Shown here piece after piece: positions 24,168 to 35,041 of a stretch of 64,000 bases of DNA. The notes beneath the pieces are model-generated. The model was not told the DNA's origin. It made no database searches and saw nothing but the letters and a program-made list of their open reading frames with translations. The position numbers and the translations under genes were made by a program. The DNA is taken from positions 627,034 to 691,033 of the forward strand of contig UYJD01000015.1 in the NCBI GenBank assembly GCA_900618795.1. The letters are read 5' to 3'. The stretch's first letter is position 1; the number at the start of each line of letters is the position of its first letter. The stretch comes from Cyanodermella asteris. Lineage: Eukaryota > Ascomycota > Lecanoromycetes > Ostropales > Stictidaceae.

Positions 24168-27100
24168 GATCGTCTTGGGCGTCAGGGATAAGCCCTGACT
24201 ATGGCTTCGGCGTTAATCGTGGGAGACAACGATGACAGGCAGATGCTTTGCGGCGACTTTTACGCAAGAGTCAATTGCACAAGACGTTCAGGGATGCTAT
24301 TGGTGTGTTGCTGATGCACTAGCCGAGGGCATCGTATGCGAAATATACACCACGAGAACTTCTAGCTGCGTGTGATGAGACGAACCACTAATTGTTGATG
24401 GTAGCATGTGCCTCTATAGAATCGGCAGCATTATTATCGGGAATGACAAAGTTCTTTTCTTCCCTGCCAGCCCCGCATCACGGTGCGAATTGCCCTGTCG
24501 ATCGCGCTTTTGAGCAGCCCTGGCATCTATTTTGATCATGGACGACCAGTAATGTTTCAAGGCTTCAAACCCCGCAGTAAAAGTATGGAGCTTTGAGATC
24601 GTGTCATTTTTGGAAAGAGGCTGTGCGATACACTCAGTCGACCTGCGATCACCGGTCTCGAATGTAACGCGGGCACGGGTTGGTTGACTGTGTAGGCGAC
24701 CAGGGAAGGNNNNNNNNNNNNNNNNNNNNNNNNNGTCCCAGACGCATGGGCTCCCTCATGTCCGTGACATCGAAGTGCACGCTTGAAGGGAAATGTTTAC
24801 CGAGTCGGCCAGGCTTAGTACGATGTGTGATAATTGAGCATCACCAAACCGATTTCTGGGTCACTCCATCCGAAAAGGATGACTACACACACGAGAGGTC
24901 GTGAGCTTCTCGCCTCGAGCCAAAGTCCAAACTTGTGATGATTCGGGGGCGCAGCGTGTGCAGCAACGCGTCGAAACAACGCTGGGACGAACCATCTCTG
25001 GGACAGATTATCTATAGAATTCTGAATGGTGTAGTAGAATATTGTAGAGCTTGTGAGATGGATCGGAAGAAGGGTTGCCGGCCGTCTCCGGATCAGAATG
25101 TCGTTAACAAAGAATAAATTTGAGGTCTGAAGCCCTGCGGCTACGAGACTGTCAGCCATCAGAGTGACCGGTACGCACAATTTAGCTGGAAACGACGGCG
25201 CGGTGAGGCAGCGGCAAAGATGTCGACATTGATAGAGGCAACGGTGTCCAAGTCAACCCCGAGCTGACACGCTGTCAACAACTTCTGAGGTGTCAGAGCG
25301 GTGGAGCTGTTTGAAAGTGGCAAGTGCCTGCATAATAATATGGAAGTAACGGGACCCGAGGTTAAGGAGTTGAACGGCATGTTTCGAGAAGACTGACGAG
25401 CGTGAGACGCATGTCAGAGATCAAAATGCGGCCAATGGATACATTTCGAAACAGCAGGTGAAGTCGACGATGCAGTTTGAGGTTACGCTTTTCCACCGAA
25501 GCTACGCCCGTTTGGGGCTTTGCATAATGGCCACCTTCTGGAAGCACAGCTTTGCGGCGACGAGACGAGACGAGATGTATTTTCGTCGTGGAAGCGTTCT
25601 CGACGAACGTACCATGCTAATATGACAGACTAGTGAGGATGATTCCACAATCGAGAACTGGTAGTTGGCGGGCAACGGGCATTTTCTGTAATGTTCCGTC
25701 CGCAGCGTCAGCGTAGATGCATGGCTCGTGATGCTCTGAAGCGCTTCTCACGATAGCTACATGGCCACCCCGCTCGACAATGTCATCCATAGGCCTGTGC
25801 AAGACGGCTGGGATGAGGTTTGCGATATAGTGTCCTTAATTTGGACTCGTGGGATGTCATGTGCTTGGCGGCCATTCCAGGGTCTCTGGCGGCAGTCGGG
25901 GGCGCTACACCCAAAACAGCATCGCCACAGCTGATTTCACCTCTGCCAACCGTGCCTCTCACATCATCTGAGCTTGCGAGTCACGACAACGAGACCATCT
26001 TTGTCGTAACACCTAGCTGCTTGAGCACATTGGTGCTCCCCAGCCTCGCTTCATCTGACGTCGTCAAGCCTGCTGAACAAAGAAAGACTGGCGGCGGCCT
26101 GTCGCTCCGCCAGCACCTCCAATCCAACTCTGCACATGCTGCTTCCCGCATCATCCTCGCCAACCTCCCCACAGCGGTCCTCCAGGGACCAAATTAAGCC
26201 ATCATGTTGTCGACCAAATTGCTCCACAGCTCTGGAAGCTACCTTGGCGTGCAAGTGGCGAGGAATGGCTGCCAGGTCGTAGGACCAACCAATGTCAGAG
26301 CCGCCCAGCCTGCTCCCAACTGCCACCATTCTCTCTGTTGACTAAGTAGGTAATTACTACCCATCTTCTGTTACCGCACGCGACAGGTCACATTTCCCTG
26401 CATCCGCCACAACGGCGCTTGCCAGCTGCCACAATGCCTGGATGCTCGTGCCGCAGCAGCTACTTCGATTTGTGGGTGAAATCGCTGCGGCCTCTCCACT
26501 GCTTTCCGGATCTTACCTGCAATGTCGCTGTGCGCATCAGCTTGCTCCGATCGCTACCATCACCAGATGCATTTTCTTGATCCTTCTCCAACGTCGTCTC
26601 GAACATGACGTTCTGCTCGAGGCCAATATCGCTGTGCAGGTGTCGATTAGCCGCAGCCGCAACAAACCGGGATTAGTGGGTCGGCAAGGTTGTACCAACA
26701 ACGTTTCTGCACTTCGACTAATTATCCGTGAACTCATGGGCTCCCACAGGACTACTCATCTGCCATGCTGGCATTCGCGCAAGGCATATCTGCGTTTTCC
26801 ATCACAATTATCCTCTACCGAATGTCGTTGGCAGGGCTTATACGCTCCCGTTGGCAGATCAGATTGCCTTCCGAACCTCACTCGAGCCCCACGCACAGGC
26901 CAGCTGAGCTGCTTTGTTTGCTTTCTCTGACATATTTGGCGGCGGTGGGTATAAGCACCGATGCCGTCCGCACCATCTCTCATGTGTCTCGTCATCTACC
27001 GTATCTTACTTTGCTCACTGACTCGCTTGACTCGAGGCCCCAACGGCTAGCTCATACCCTGCCACACCCTAGCCGTGAGACTAACAGCGAGCATTCTCAC

Positions 27101-27292
27101 TCCCCAAAGACATTTGCAGCTGCGGTTGGTCACTCCGATCCGTGCTCACCTCCAATCACATCCTCTTACCACTTCATCGGACAAGGACCAGGAACTCGTC
27201 TGCCACGTGCTCTACATAAGGCTACGCTTTCTCTGCAAAGCTTCCGGAATATACTGACCAAGCCCGTCATAACATCTTCCATCTCGTATCTC
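24168..27292. other. Gene-poor region of 3.1 kb
   Basis: Holds the siderophore gene promoter at its left end. A single CGATAA (an HGATAR-type core) is read on the minus strand near 24435, too weak to call an SreA site. An assembly gap lies at 24710-24734. Short frames elsewhere have no resemblance to known proteins. The right 500 bp is open in one plus-strand frame from ATG 26765 into the next gene, but is pyrimidine-rich and more like a leader. Confidence 0.4.
24710..24734. other. Assembly gap (25 N) in gene-poor region
   Basis: A run of exactly 25 N, the same size as the gap at 11522. Contiguity across it is not proven by sequence. Confidence 0.95.
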
Positions 27293-28131
27293 ATGATAAG
27301 CCACGAGGACCAACGACAGGTCGCTCGTTACCTTCCCACCATCAACAGCCTCACTTCAGGCAGCATTGCGACAGGTCCGCAAGCATACCAGGCCTGGCCT
27401 CTGTCTCCGCCCTACAGCAGCACCTCGGAGGAGTTTATGAAGCGTCAACGTACGTCGGCTAGCCCTAGCCCATCCCATCCCTCGAAAAGGGAAAAGGAAA
27501 CTGAGAATGCAGAATCGATGGCTTCCAATTCACCATCGCCGCCAGGCCCACGCCATACCCCGAAGCCGCTGGTCTCGATCCCTCCACCCGAGAACAGGAT
27601 GTCTATATCAAGATTTCTTTCGCCAGAAGACGCACCTCGTCCAACGACGGGCGAAGTACCCCTGACATATCTTGTGCAAGAGGGTGAGTTTCAACAGCTC
27701 CGCACAGGCAATCTGATGCACTAGCTGACGCCAAGGCAGATCCATGCGTACGACAATCTTTCGAGGTTTATCTGACCTATGCTTCTGCGCTGCCACGACG
27801 GAAAGAGGAGCTCGAGGAGGTGGAGGCGACACTTGCCGAAGCTAAATCGCTGATACATGACCTGAGCAGTGAGCTGGAAAAGGCAGAGAACGCAAAGCCG
27901 CGACGAGCTCGAATCATTGGACCGATCCGTACTCGTTTGCAGAGCTCCGAAACGCAAAAACGCAACGCGTCGGAGAAGGTCGAGGCTGCGCGAGCACGTG
28001 TAGCGTTCTCGGAGAACACGATGCGCGCCATGCAGTCAGTGCTCCTGAAGTTTGGTTGGCGTGTCGTGGACGGTGACGGCGAGGCAAGGCTCCAGCCGCA
28101 CCCCAATCATCCGGCCGCACGTCCTGGGTAG
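27293..28131 (+). CDS. Hypothetical protein with C-terminal coiled coil
   Basis: I do not recognise this protein. Two exons: 27293-27683 and 27740-28131. The 56-nt intron (GTGAGT...GGCAG) joins YLVQE to DPCVRQSFEVYL. The product is 260 residues if ATG 27293 is used. An in-frame ATG at 26765 would add 176 residues of unlikely composition. The first half is Ser/Pro-rich with basic patches (FMKRQRTSASPSPSHPSKRE), suggesting a disordered nuclear or regulatory region. The second half is a predicted long helix or coiled coil (RRKEELEEVEATLAEAKSL, then SSELEKAENAKPRRAR), ending in LLKFGWRVVDGDGEARL. The clean splice and the change from disordered to helical composition support a real gene. Confidence 0.6.
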
Positions 28132-30145
28132 ACGTCGGGGAGTCAGAATGAGGCCATAGTCTTGCTTGACCGGATTACTGGTTGACGGGATATCCCGGCC
28201 ATGGTTCGCAACCTATCTCAACATCTCAGCTGAACGAGCTCCACAGCCTTGCAGCATTCACGGTCAGTTTAATTCACTAGCATTCTTTTGTCTCTAGCGT
28301 TATTGGAGCATATCTGGGAGCGGGCGTTTAGCATTCTGGGTTTTGACGACTGGGAGGCTAGGAGAAGCACCAACAAACACGGTTAAGCGAATGACGCCGA
28401 AAGTGGAGTTGGAACAGCCGCAAGCCATGGGCAATGCTGGCCATGTGCCCTGATTGGTCGGGCTAGAACATAGACTTGATGTTTTGATGAACCTTTTTGC
28501 CTAACTATGTCGTCTACTTGTTTCAGGTGTGGTGGTGTTTGGGCTGCCGCTGCGTGGCAAGGCAGGTGGTGATCGGCGCCAGATGCTGACACGTCGAGAC
28601 CGGGAGTTTGGCCTGGGCAACATTGTTGACGAGCTCGGATAAGCGAGGGCCTCTGAGAGAAAGTGCACCGTCTACAAGTTGCCTGTCAGCATGCAGGGTT
28701 GCATTGACCGCATGGCTACTCCACCAGAAATCGGCGGAAAGAGGTCTGCGGCAACGATGACCAGACATGCCGAAAAAGCTAGCGACGAGATCAGCCGCAA
28801 AACGATGGTGTGAGGCGGAGGCGAAATGGAATTCGCCCCACGACAAGATTTTGACGCCCGACTCCCGGCCACGGTTTTCATGCTATGTTACCCAAATGCC
28901 GAGACATGCAGATTGAAGGTGCCGCCTGGCACAGTCCGGAGCCAAGAGATCGGCCTCAATCGCAGACAAAAAGCCGGCCTGGTCTGTTCTTGACAAAATC
29001 TCTTGAGCAAAGGTTGGACATGCTGACATTCATCACAACAACAAGGTCAGTAGTGCAATGACGTTATGTGTGCAAGAAGCACGAGCGGAGAAGAGGAGGA
29101 ATGACAGGCCGCGAGGGCAATTAGGCAGTGGTAGCGATGGGTGGTGACACAGCTCATGAGCCAGCTCGCAGACTTAGTGCTGACCTTCGCTGCACGGCCA
29201 GACGCTGAGAAGATGATGGAACGCAGTTCAAGTGGTCGATTTCAAGATGAGCTCTGGATGGCACGCGTGTCTCCACAGTTGAGAGCTCACCGAGACGTGC
29301 AATGACCATTGCCGCGATGGGCGGCAACCTGACCAATCAGCATGAGCCCAAACGCGGTCACACCCAAAATTTTATGCCACCAGCAGCGGATAACTCTGCC
29401 CAGAGAAGATATCCTGGCGGCGTCGTGTATCGATTACCGTGCAACAAAAATGCCAACAGGCCAGATCCCGGTCTAGAGACGCTGATTCCGCCAAGCATTT
29501 CGTCAGTGCTATCGGGCGAATCCAAGCAGACGGGATCGTGAGGCGGTCTGCTGCCGGAATGAGAAGGTCAGCTTTATGCAGGCCGCCAGCGTTGCGACCG
29601 CCTTGCTCTGCGTCCCAGCCGCAATTGGATGCAATACATGGCCAGCAGGCTTCTTCTTCTTAGCGCCGACCTGAGATGACGCCCCACCGGACAGAAACTT
29701 GCGCTTTGCGGGCCTCGAGACCGCCGAGTCCACAGCTAACTGGCTTCTGTCAATGTGATCCGTGCTCTTCGCTGGACCACCGGTTCTTCGGTGCTGGCGA
29801 AGAGACAGAGACTTCGGGCATCTCGATCATGCACAGTGTCTGCGCTTCCACGCAGGTAACCGCTGTAGGCGTGCGAGGCGGCATCGGCGAGCTGTCGGAT
29901 CTAAGCACGCGCATTCTTGGCTCCGAGAACTTCCATTTGCGGCTCGGCTCCCTCTGCCTACATCTGCTCACCTCTTCCTACCTCCCAATCGCAGCCGCCA
30001 TTGCGAACCGTGCAATGCCGTGTCATGCTCCAACTGCTCCATAGCGTCTTCTCCACATTGCCCTTAAATTGTTCAGCCTCAGATTTCTCGTACGCCCATA
30101 CAATCCCGTCCCAACAGTGTGCCGAGCTCCGTTGCACCTGTTCTG
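28132..30145. other. Gene-free region of 2.0 kb
   Basis: Frames up to 164 codons occur on both strands, but with Cys/Arg/Ser-rich shadow-like composition and no domain. It is the 3' flank of the hypothetical gene and of the UstYa-like gene. Confidence 0.4.
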
Positions 30146-31103
30146 CTAATACGAACCGTCCGTTGTTGCAGGCAGCTCGTTCTTTAGGTGGCCCCACTTT
30201 GCAAAATAGGCCTGCTGAACCCCCAAGTAAGGCGAGTGCTCCGAGCAGAATGCGTACGCCTCGATGCGTGCCGCTGGGTCGAGGTCGGACCATCGTGAGT
30301 AGCATGGATGTCTGTCTGGACGTTGGGTCCAGCGGACAAGGGCATCGAAATCTCGGCACTGGCGCACTTGGCCATTGCCAACTTTATCGGGTGGCGCGTA
30401 CATGGGCATAGGGGTGTCGTCAGCGCTGCACATTAGGTCCTGGCGCAGCGCATCAAGGCAGTGGTAGTAGTGCTCGCGGCTGACGAGATTAGTATCGCCA
30501 GCCAACAAGTGTTCGAATGCTCTTTGGAAGACTTTCTGGAAGGGCAGGTGTCAGAGCCAGCATAGTAAGTCAAGGGATCAGTCCACAAGTTTTTAATATA
30601 CATGCACGCAGGGAATGAAGAGGGTTTCGGCGCCATACCAGACAGTGCAGGCCGTGAAAGGCTTTGAGGAAGTAGATGCCTCTCGAGTTGTCCCAAGGGA
30701 AGCGGAAGACGGACCGGTCAAGACCGAGAGCGTCGGCTTCGGCATCGCTGAACATGACCTCGAGAGGAGTGATGTCGATACGGTCCCATAGCTTCTGAAC
30801 GACTGATTGGTCGTGGCCCTGATACTCGGTCCAATTACTGTACATGACAGGTTTGTCATATGCGAGGCCGGCTTCCAAGCGATTAGTCACACAATGTGTG
30901 CAAGTGGTTCTTGACGTACCAAATTTGGTAACGCTCTCACCTGGCCCCTGTTGATGATAGAGGAGAAAAGCAAGCACCAGGTTGCTCACTACCAGCAACA
31001 GAGACGTGATGCGAGCGCCAGTCCATGGACTGAGCTTGTAATGCTTCTCCGGGCCTTCTCGGTGCTCGCTCAGGAGTGGTTCCTTAATCTCACTGTGCTC
31101 CAT
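30146..31103 (-). CDS. UstYa-like protein (DUF3328)
   Basis: UstYa-family proteins are fungal oxidases that crosslink or hydroxylate ribosomal peptides such as ustiloxin and cyclochlorotine, or modify other metabolites. Three exons: 31103-30920, 30871-30639 and 30535-30146, giving 268 residues. One membrane segment near residues 33-50 (ITSLLLVVSNLVLAFLLY) follows a short cytosolic tail. Both hallmark HxxHC motifs are present: HGLHC at 134-138 and HYYHC at 161-165. The second exon ends exactly after the first motif, and splicing is needed to reach the second. Intron 1 (48 nt, containing TGACTAAT) is stop-free and a multiple of three, so retention is possible. It is divergent from a short secreted-peptide gene 443 bp away, which suggests a functional pair. 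Confidence 0.85.
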
Positions 31104-31546
31104 GATATCAATACACAAGCGGGCAAGATGGATGTGTAAGTGTTTCTCCAGTCTACAGTCGAGGTAGTAGAAAGATTGCAAGGGGAAGAAGAGGGGAGGC
31201 CAGAGAACATAGAAAAAAGAAGGGGGTGGATCACAGCAGGGCAAAGAGCGCGCTGCAAGGGATTCCTGACTCCTTCACATGAGCAGTCTAGGTCAAATAT
31301 CATGGTGTGTGGTCTCGAAAAGGGTCGAGCCCAAACAGTCTATGGATCCGATCAGATCAAACCATTGGTCATAGGTCGACGCGAATTGAGGGTGTGCCGT
31401 TGGAGATTGGCAGAGCGAGGGTCTCAATACAAGCTGGATGAACAGCTTAAGAGACGTTCGTCCGTGCCAGTTTCTCCTCGACTCTCTCCGAACTCGATCA
31501 ACAGACAGAGAAGCATTAGAGCATACAACCCACCCAGGTCACCACG
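31104..31546. promoter_or_regulatory. Shared divergent promoter of UstYa-like gene and small peptide gene
   Basis: A 443-bp gap between the two start codons. A purine-rich plus-strand tract (about 31178-31240) reads as a pyrimidine-rich tract on the UstYa coding strand, just upstream of its start, as often seen near fungal transcription starts. Confidence 0.45.
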
Positions 31547-31717
31547 ATGAGACTCATCCTTTTCGCTGAGCTGGCCACTCTCTTAGCAGCTACCTCATTT
31601 GCAATTGCAGTACCTTCGCTTCCCAGGGTTCTCCGAGATCGCCCTACACCGGACCAAATCGCGGACACCATCGACAAGCCTATTCAATTGAACGAGGGCA
31701 TCTTGCCCGCGCGCTAG
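31547..31717 (+). CDS. Small secreted peptide gene, possible peptide precursor
   Basis: Not matched to any known family. A 56-residue frame with a good signal peptide (MRLILFAELATLLAATSFAIA, cut expected before Val22). The mature part is 35 residues, starting VPSLPRVLRDRPTPDQ and ending GILPAR. It has no cysteine and no Tyr, Phe or Trp, and no KR/RR Kex2 site or repeated core. It therefore differs from classic dikaritin precursors. A canonical 52-nt intron (31733-31784, GTAATT donor, GACTAACC branch, GTAG acceptor) lies 15 nt after the stop, which argues that this strand is transcribed. The divergent UstYa-like neighbour makes a modified-peptide role possible, but this is inference from position. 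Confidence 0.5.
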   Translation: MRLILFAELATLLAATSFAIAVPSLPRVLRDRPTPDQIADTIDKPIQLNEGILPAR

Positions 31718-32815
31718 GACAGCTGGTCATTGGTAATTCTATCTCGCTACTGCGCTGCGATTGGATATCGGACTAACCTCGTAGTAACATTACGCGTTGA
31801 GAAAGATCGTCGAACGACGCGGAGAATGGATAGCATTCGGGACCAGTCAAAAGGTGCTTTCATGAGCACCTTGCGCTAAATCGAATGCGAGTGACAGGCA
31901 GAGATGTTGTCTGTCTATGGGGTAGTGTGACCGCATGCACTAAAGTCTAATAGAGCAAAGTGAAACAATTATGACATTGAGTTGCAGCTCGATCGCCGTC
32001 AAGCGGAGAAACCTGCCTGGCTGATTAGCGTTTGTTGGCCTTACGCTAAACTTCTCGCGTCTGTTCCGTGATTCCCGTACTGCCTCGGCCGCCCATCCTG
32101 GCTCCGAACCTCAGCTCGACTACGAGATCGCGTTTTCCCACGAATTACTCGGTAAAGTATGCAGTCAGCCTTGCCCGTTACTCGTGCCTTCTATAGTTTA
32201 ACACGTCCTCAATAATGTAACCAAACAGTGGCTCTATATCGTCTCCGCACCTACTGCGCTGCGGCGGATCACAGATGGAGTCGTTCGCCCCTCAAAGTGC
32301 GCGGCCGTATATGTGACCGCTCTCACCATCGTCCACACTGTCACAGCTGATCGCAACCTTCGTTCACACCGATAGCCACCTGCAAAATGGATAACGCACA
32401 TCGGCGCCCGAGCCATCCCGCTTTAGTTCTTGATCGACTCCTATCCATCCTGTATTGGTCCCCTTCGTGGCCATATAGATGCGGCCATCCCTCCGCCATG
32501 TCCAGCGAACCCCTGCTCGACAAATAGCCTACCAAAAGGCAAAGCCGAGTAAGTTGACATAATTGTCGAATTGCCCTTTCTATCCGACTATCTTTCGCGA
32601 TCGGGCACAGCCCACCACTACTGCAGGACACTGCGTCTGCCGTTGGACGGATTGTCACAGTGCTGGCAAGCATCGAGTAATGACTTTGTCATTTCTTGCC
32701 TCGCCCTGTTGCAATTTTGCAAACTCTCCCATCCTCCCTTGCACCTTTTCGAGCACCCAAATTCGTTGCATTCTTTGGATATCTATTCTACATTGAAACA
32801 TCAGTATTGCCGAGA
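31718..32815. other. Intergenic region of 1.1 kb
   Basis: Contains the likely 3' untranslated intron of the small peptide gene (31733-31784) and the promoter of the rhodopsin-domain gene. No other supportable gene is seen. Confidence 0.4.
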
Positions 32816-34108
32816 ATGGCGCACGACTCGGATCCTGCATATGTGCTTGCCGCTGCTGCTGTCTTCCTTGCGTTATCTCCAATCTTCACTGCTTTGCGGC
32901 TCTGGGTTCGTGTCAAAAGTGACACCACCAGGATTGGAGCTGATGACTACCTAACAATTCCCGCATTGGTAGGCTCTTGATCGCTTTTAATGGATGATAA
33001 GTGAAGAAGCTAATATGGAGCAGCTCTTCGTGATGGGATGCTGCATCACTACCATCATTGGTACAGTACCGAAAGAGTATGGTCGTTGGTCCGATGGAAG
33101 AACTAACGTGGAGAAGGCGTACAGCTCCGAGTGCTTGCATATCCAGCAAACAAGACCGATCCCACCGCGGCGGGCCATCAGTTTAATCACCGCAACAAGG
33201 TCATACCATCGCCGAATTATTGAACGTGCTTCTAACAGATGTCAAGATACAATACTCGTTTTTCCTCATGCAGGTTCTGGCTATGGGTTTCATCAAGCTC
33301 AGCTTCGTCGCATTCTTCCGGAGAATATTCTACATTGGCGGCTCTAAATCCACGTTTGGAGCCGTATCGGCGTCGATTGGCCTACTTGTCCTACTCTGGA
33401 TGGTTGCCTACACGCTATGGAGTGTTCTCTTGTGCGGTTCATCCCCTTGGTTGTTTTGGGCAAGTCAAGCCACATTGCGCAAATCCTGTCCAACGGCACT
33501 CAAGTTCGATCTCAGCCTAGCAATATCGGACTTTCTCACAGATGTATTTGTGCTGGCGTTGCCCATTCCAATGGTACAATCCGCAAGCTACGCTGAGCTG
33601 GCATTTCCTAACCGCAAGTGTAGGTATTCAGGCTTCATGTACGAGTCGCTCGCAAGCTCATGATTACGGGAGTGTTCTCTATTGGCCTTGTGTATGTATA
33701 TGCCCTCACTTCGTGCTCGATTGCTGACACATCACAGCGCTCTGGCAGCTTCGGCGTTGCGTCTAGCTATATTCACGTATGACACCCGTTTGGCCGCAGG
33801 GCAGATCACAGACGTCGAGTTCGATGAACAACGTGAGTCGAAACAGCCACCAGCGTTGGAAGGTGTTGACAACCCCGCTAGTAACTCTCACGACTGGTGT
33901 ATACTGGTCAACGCTCGAAGGCGGGTTGGCTCTTCTCGCTTGTAACCTTTCAACCCTAGGGCCCTTGTTCAAACTGCGGAGTGTTCGATCGTTGGTAGCA
34001 AGTATTCGTAGTCTGCGAACTCTTGGCTCCTCCAACTCACGGAACAGTCCTCGTAGGAATTCAGATGGCAAAGCGCCGCGCCCTGCTGGTTCCGATGCGC
34101 CACGTTAG
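32816..34108 (+). CDS. Fungal rhodopsin-domain (SAT4/Pth11-like) integral membrane protein
   Basis: A multi-pass plasma-membrane protein of the large fungal 'rhodopsin domain' family, some members of which are receptor-like. Six exons proposed: 32816-32968, 33021-33060, 33200-33573, 33624-33691, 33738-33832 and 33882-34108, giving 318 residues. Hydrophobic segments include VLAAAAVFLALSPIFTALRL, FFLMQVLAMGFIKLSFVAFF, ASIGLLVLLWMVAYTLWSVL and MITGVFSIGLVALAASALRL. Family landmarks are the GADDYL motif after helix 1, SLAISDFLTDVFVLALPIPM, VRVARKLMITGVFSIGL and TTGVYWSTLEGGLALLACNL. The tail is basic and disordered. No CFEM domain precedes it. The exon 2/exon 3 junction is the weakest point: several phase-1 donors are possible between 33061 and 33090. 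Confidence 0.75.
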
Positions 34109-35041
34109 GGGTCGGAATCTTTGTCGGGTATGTCCAGACCAGGAGCCATTGCAGTGATAGGACTTGGTCCATCGGGGTCTACCGAGGAAATATTACGCAT
34201 CCTCGAAGAGACATCACGTTTGAGAAACGGTGTAATGATACGACGGCATAAATAGAGTTCGATATGAGGCAAGCACGAGATGCCATCTGAGACCGTTGGG
34301 GGTCTCCATGACACCTCTGAGGCCAGCGGAGCAAAAGTTCACAGCTTAGATTTTAAAGTCGTAAACGGGTCTGAAGATGTGCTCCGATGCTCGCAAGTGA
34401 TCAAATGTGGCCGTACCCCTGAGCTGGAGATGAGTGCTCGAGGAGGCTCATGGTTTTGACGTACGCTCAGTTATCCGTGAAGAGCTCTTTATCTACTGTG
34501 ATATGGTTTTGCCACTTCGATGAGATGTAGACCGAGCACTGGTATGAGCTCGAGCCAAAATGGTGGTCGGCATGGTTCATGATAGGTTAGCGCCAGGTGG
34601 CCGACGATTGATTAGCGCCCGGCTTCATTCTGTGTTCAGCTGACCGCTGCAATGACCCTGGTGCTTCCGCACTTCCGGGCGCTTTTTGCTGTGATGATAG
34701 TTACATGCAATCGTCAGCGAGTGTGCGACATGTGAAAGGCCGTTTTACATACATCTCTATTACATGCATACTTGCCAGCTCAGTATGCAGAGGCTGACGC
34801 TCGATGTCTGACAACGCATCACGCTGAAATCGAGCAAGGAATAGCTTACACGTCTGGCTGCAGACTTTGATACGATCAAAGCAACCCGAAAAAGACTTTT
34901 CGTACTCCATTTGGCGCTAAAATAGCCAGGCTGAAACCAGGAACACGGAGGATACAAGATTCATCGACACGCCGCTGTCTACACCTCTCGCGCTCTGTCA
35001 ACAGCCGCTTGGTCAAATTCGAGCCAAGGCATCGATACAAG
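34109..35041. other. Intergenic region of 0.9 kb
   Basis: No gene is supported. Short minus-strand frames at 34701-34957 lack resemblance to known proteins. The right end should hold the methyltransferase promoter. Confidence 0.4.

Noticed and set aside
24421-24445. Candidate SreA (GATA) site in the siderophore gene promoter
   Set aside because: Only a lone CGATAA core without the extended ATCWGATAA consensus, so it is indistinguishable from chance.
26765-27292. 176-codon N-terminal extension of the coiled-coil hypothetical gene
   Set aside because: It is open but pyrimidine-rich, with composition unlike the downstream protein. ATG 27293 gives a cleaner start, so the extension is treated as leader.
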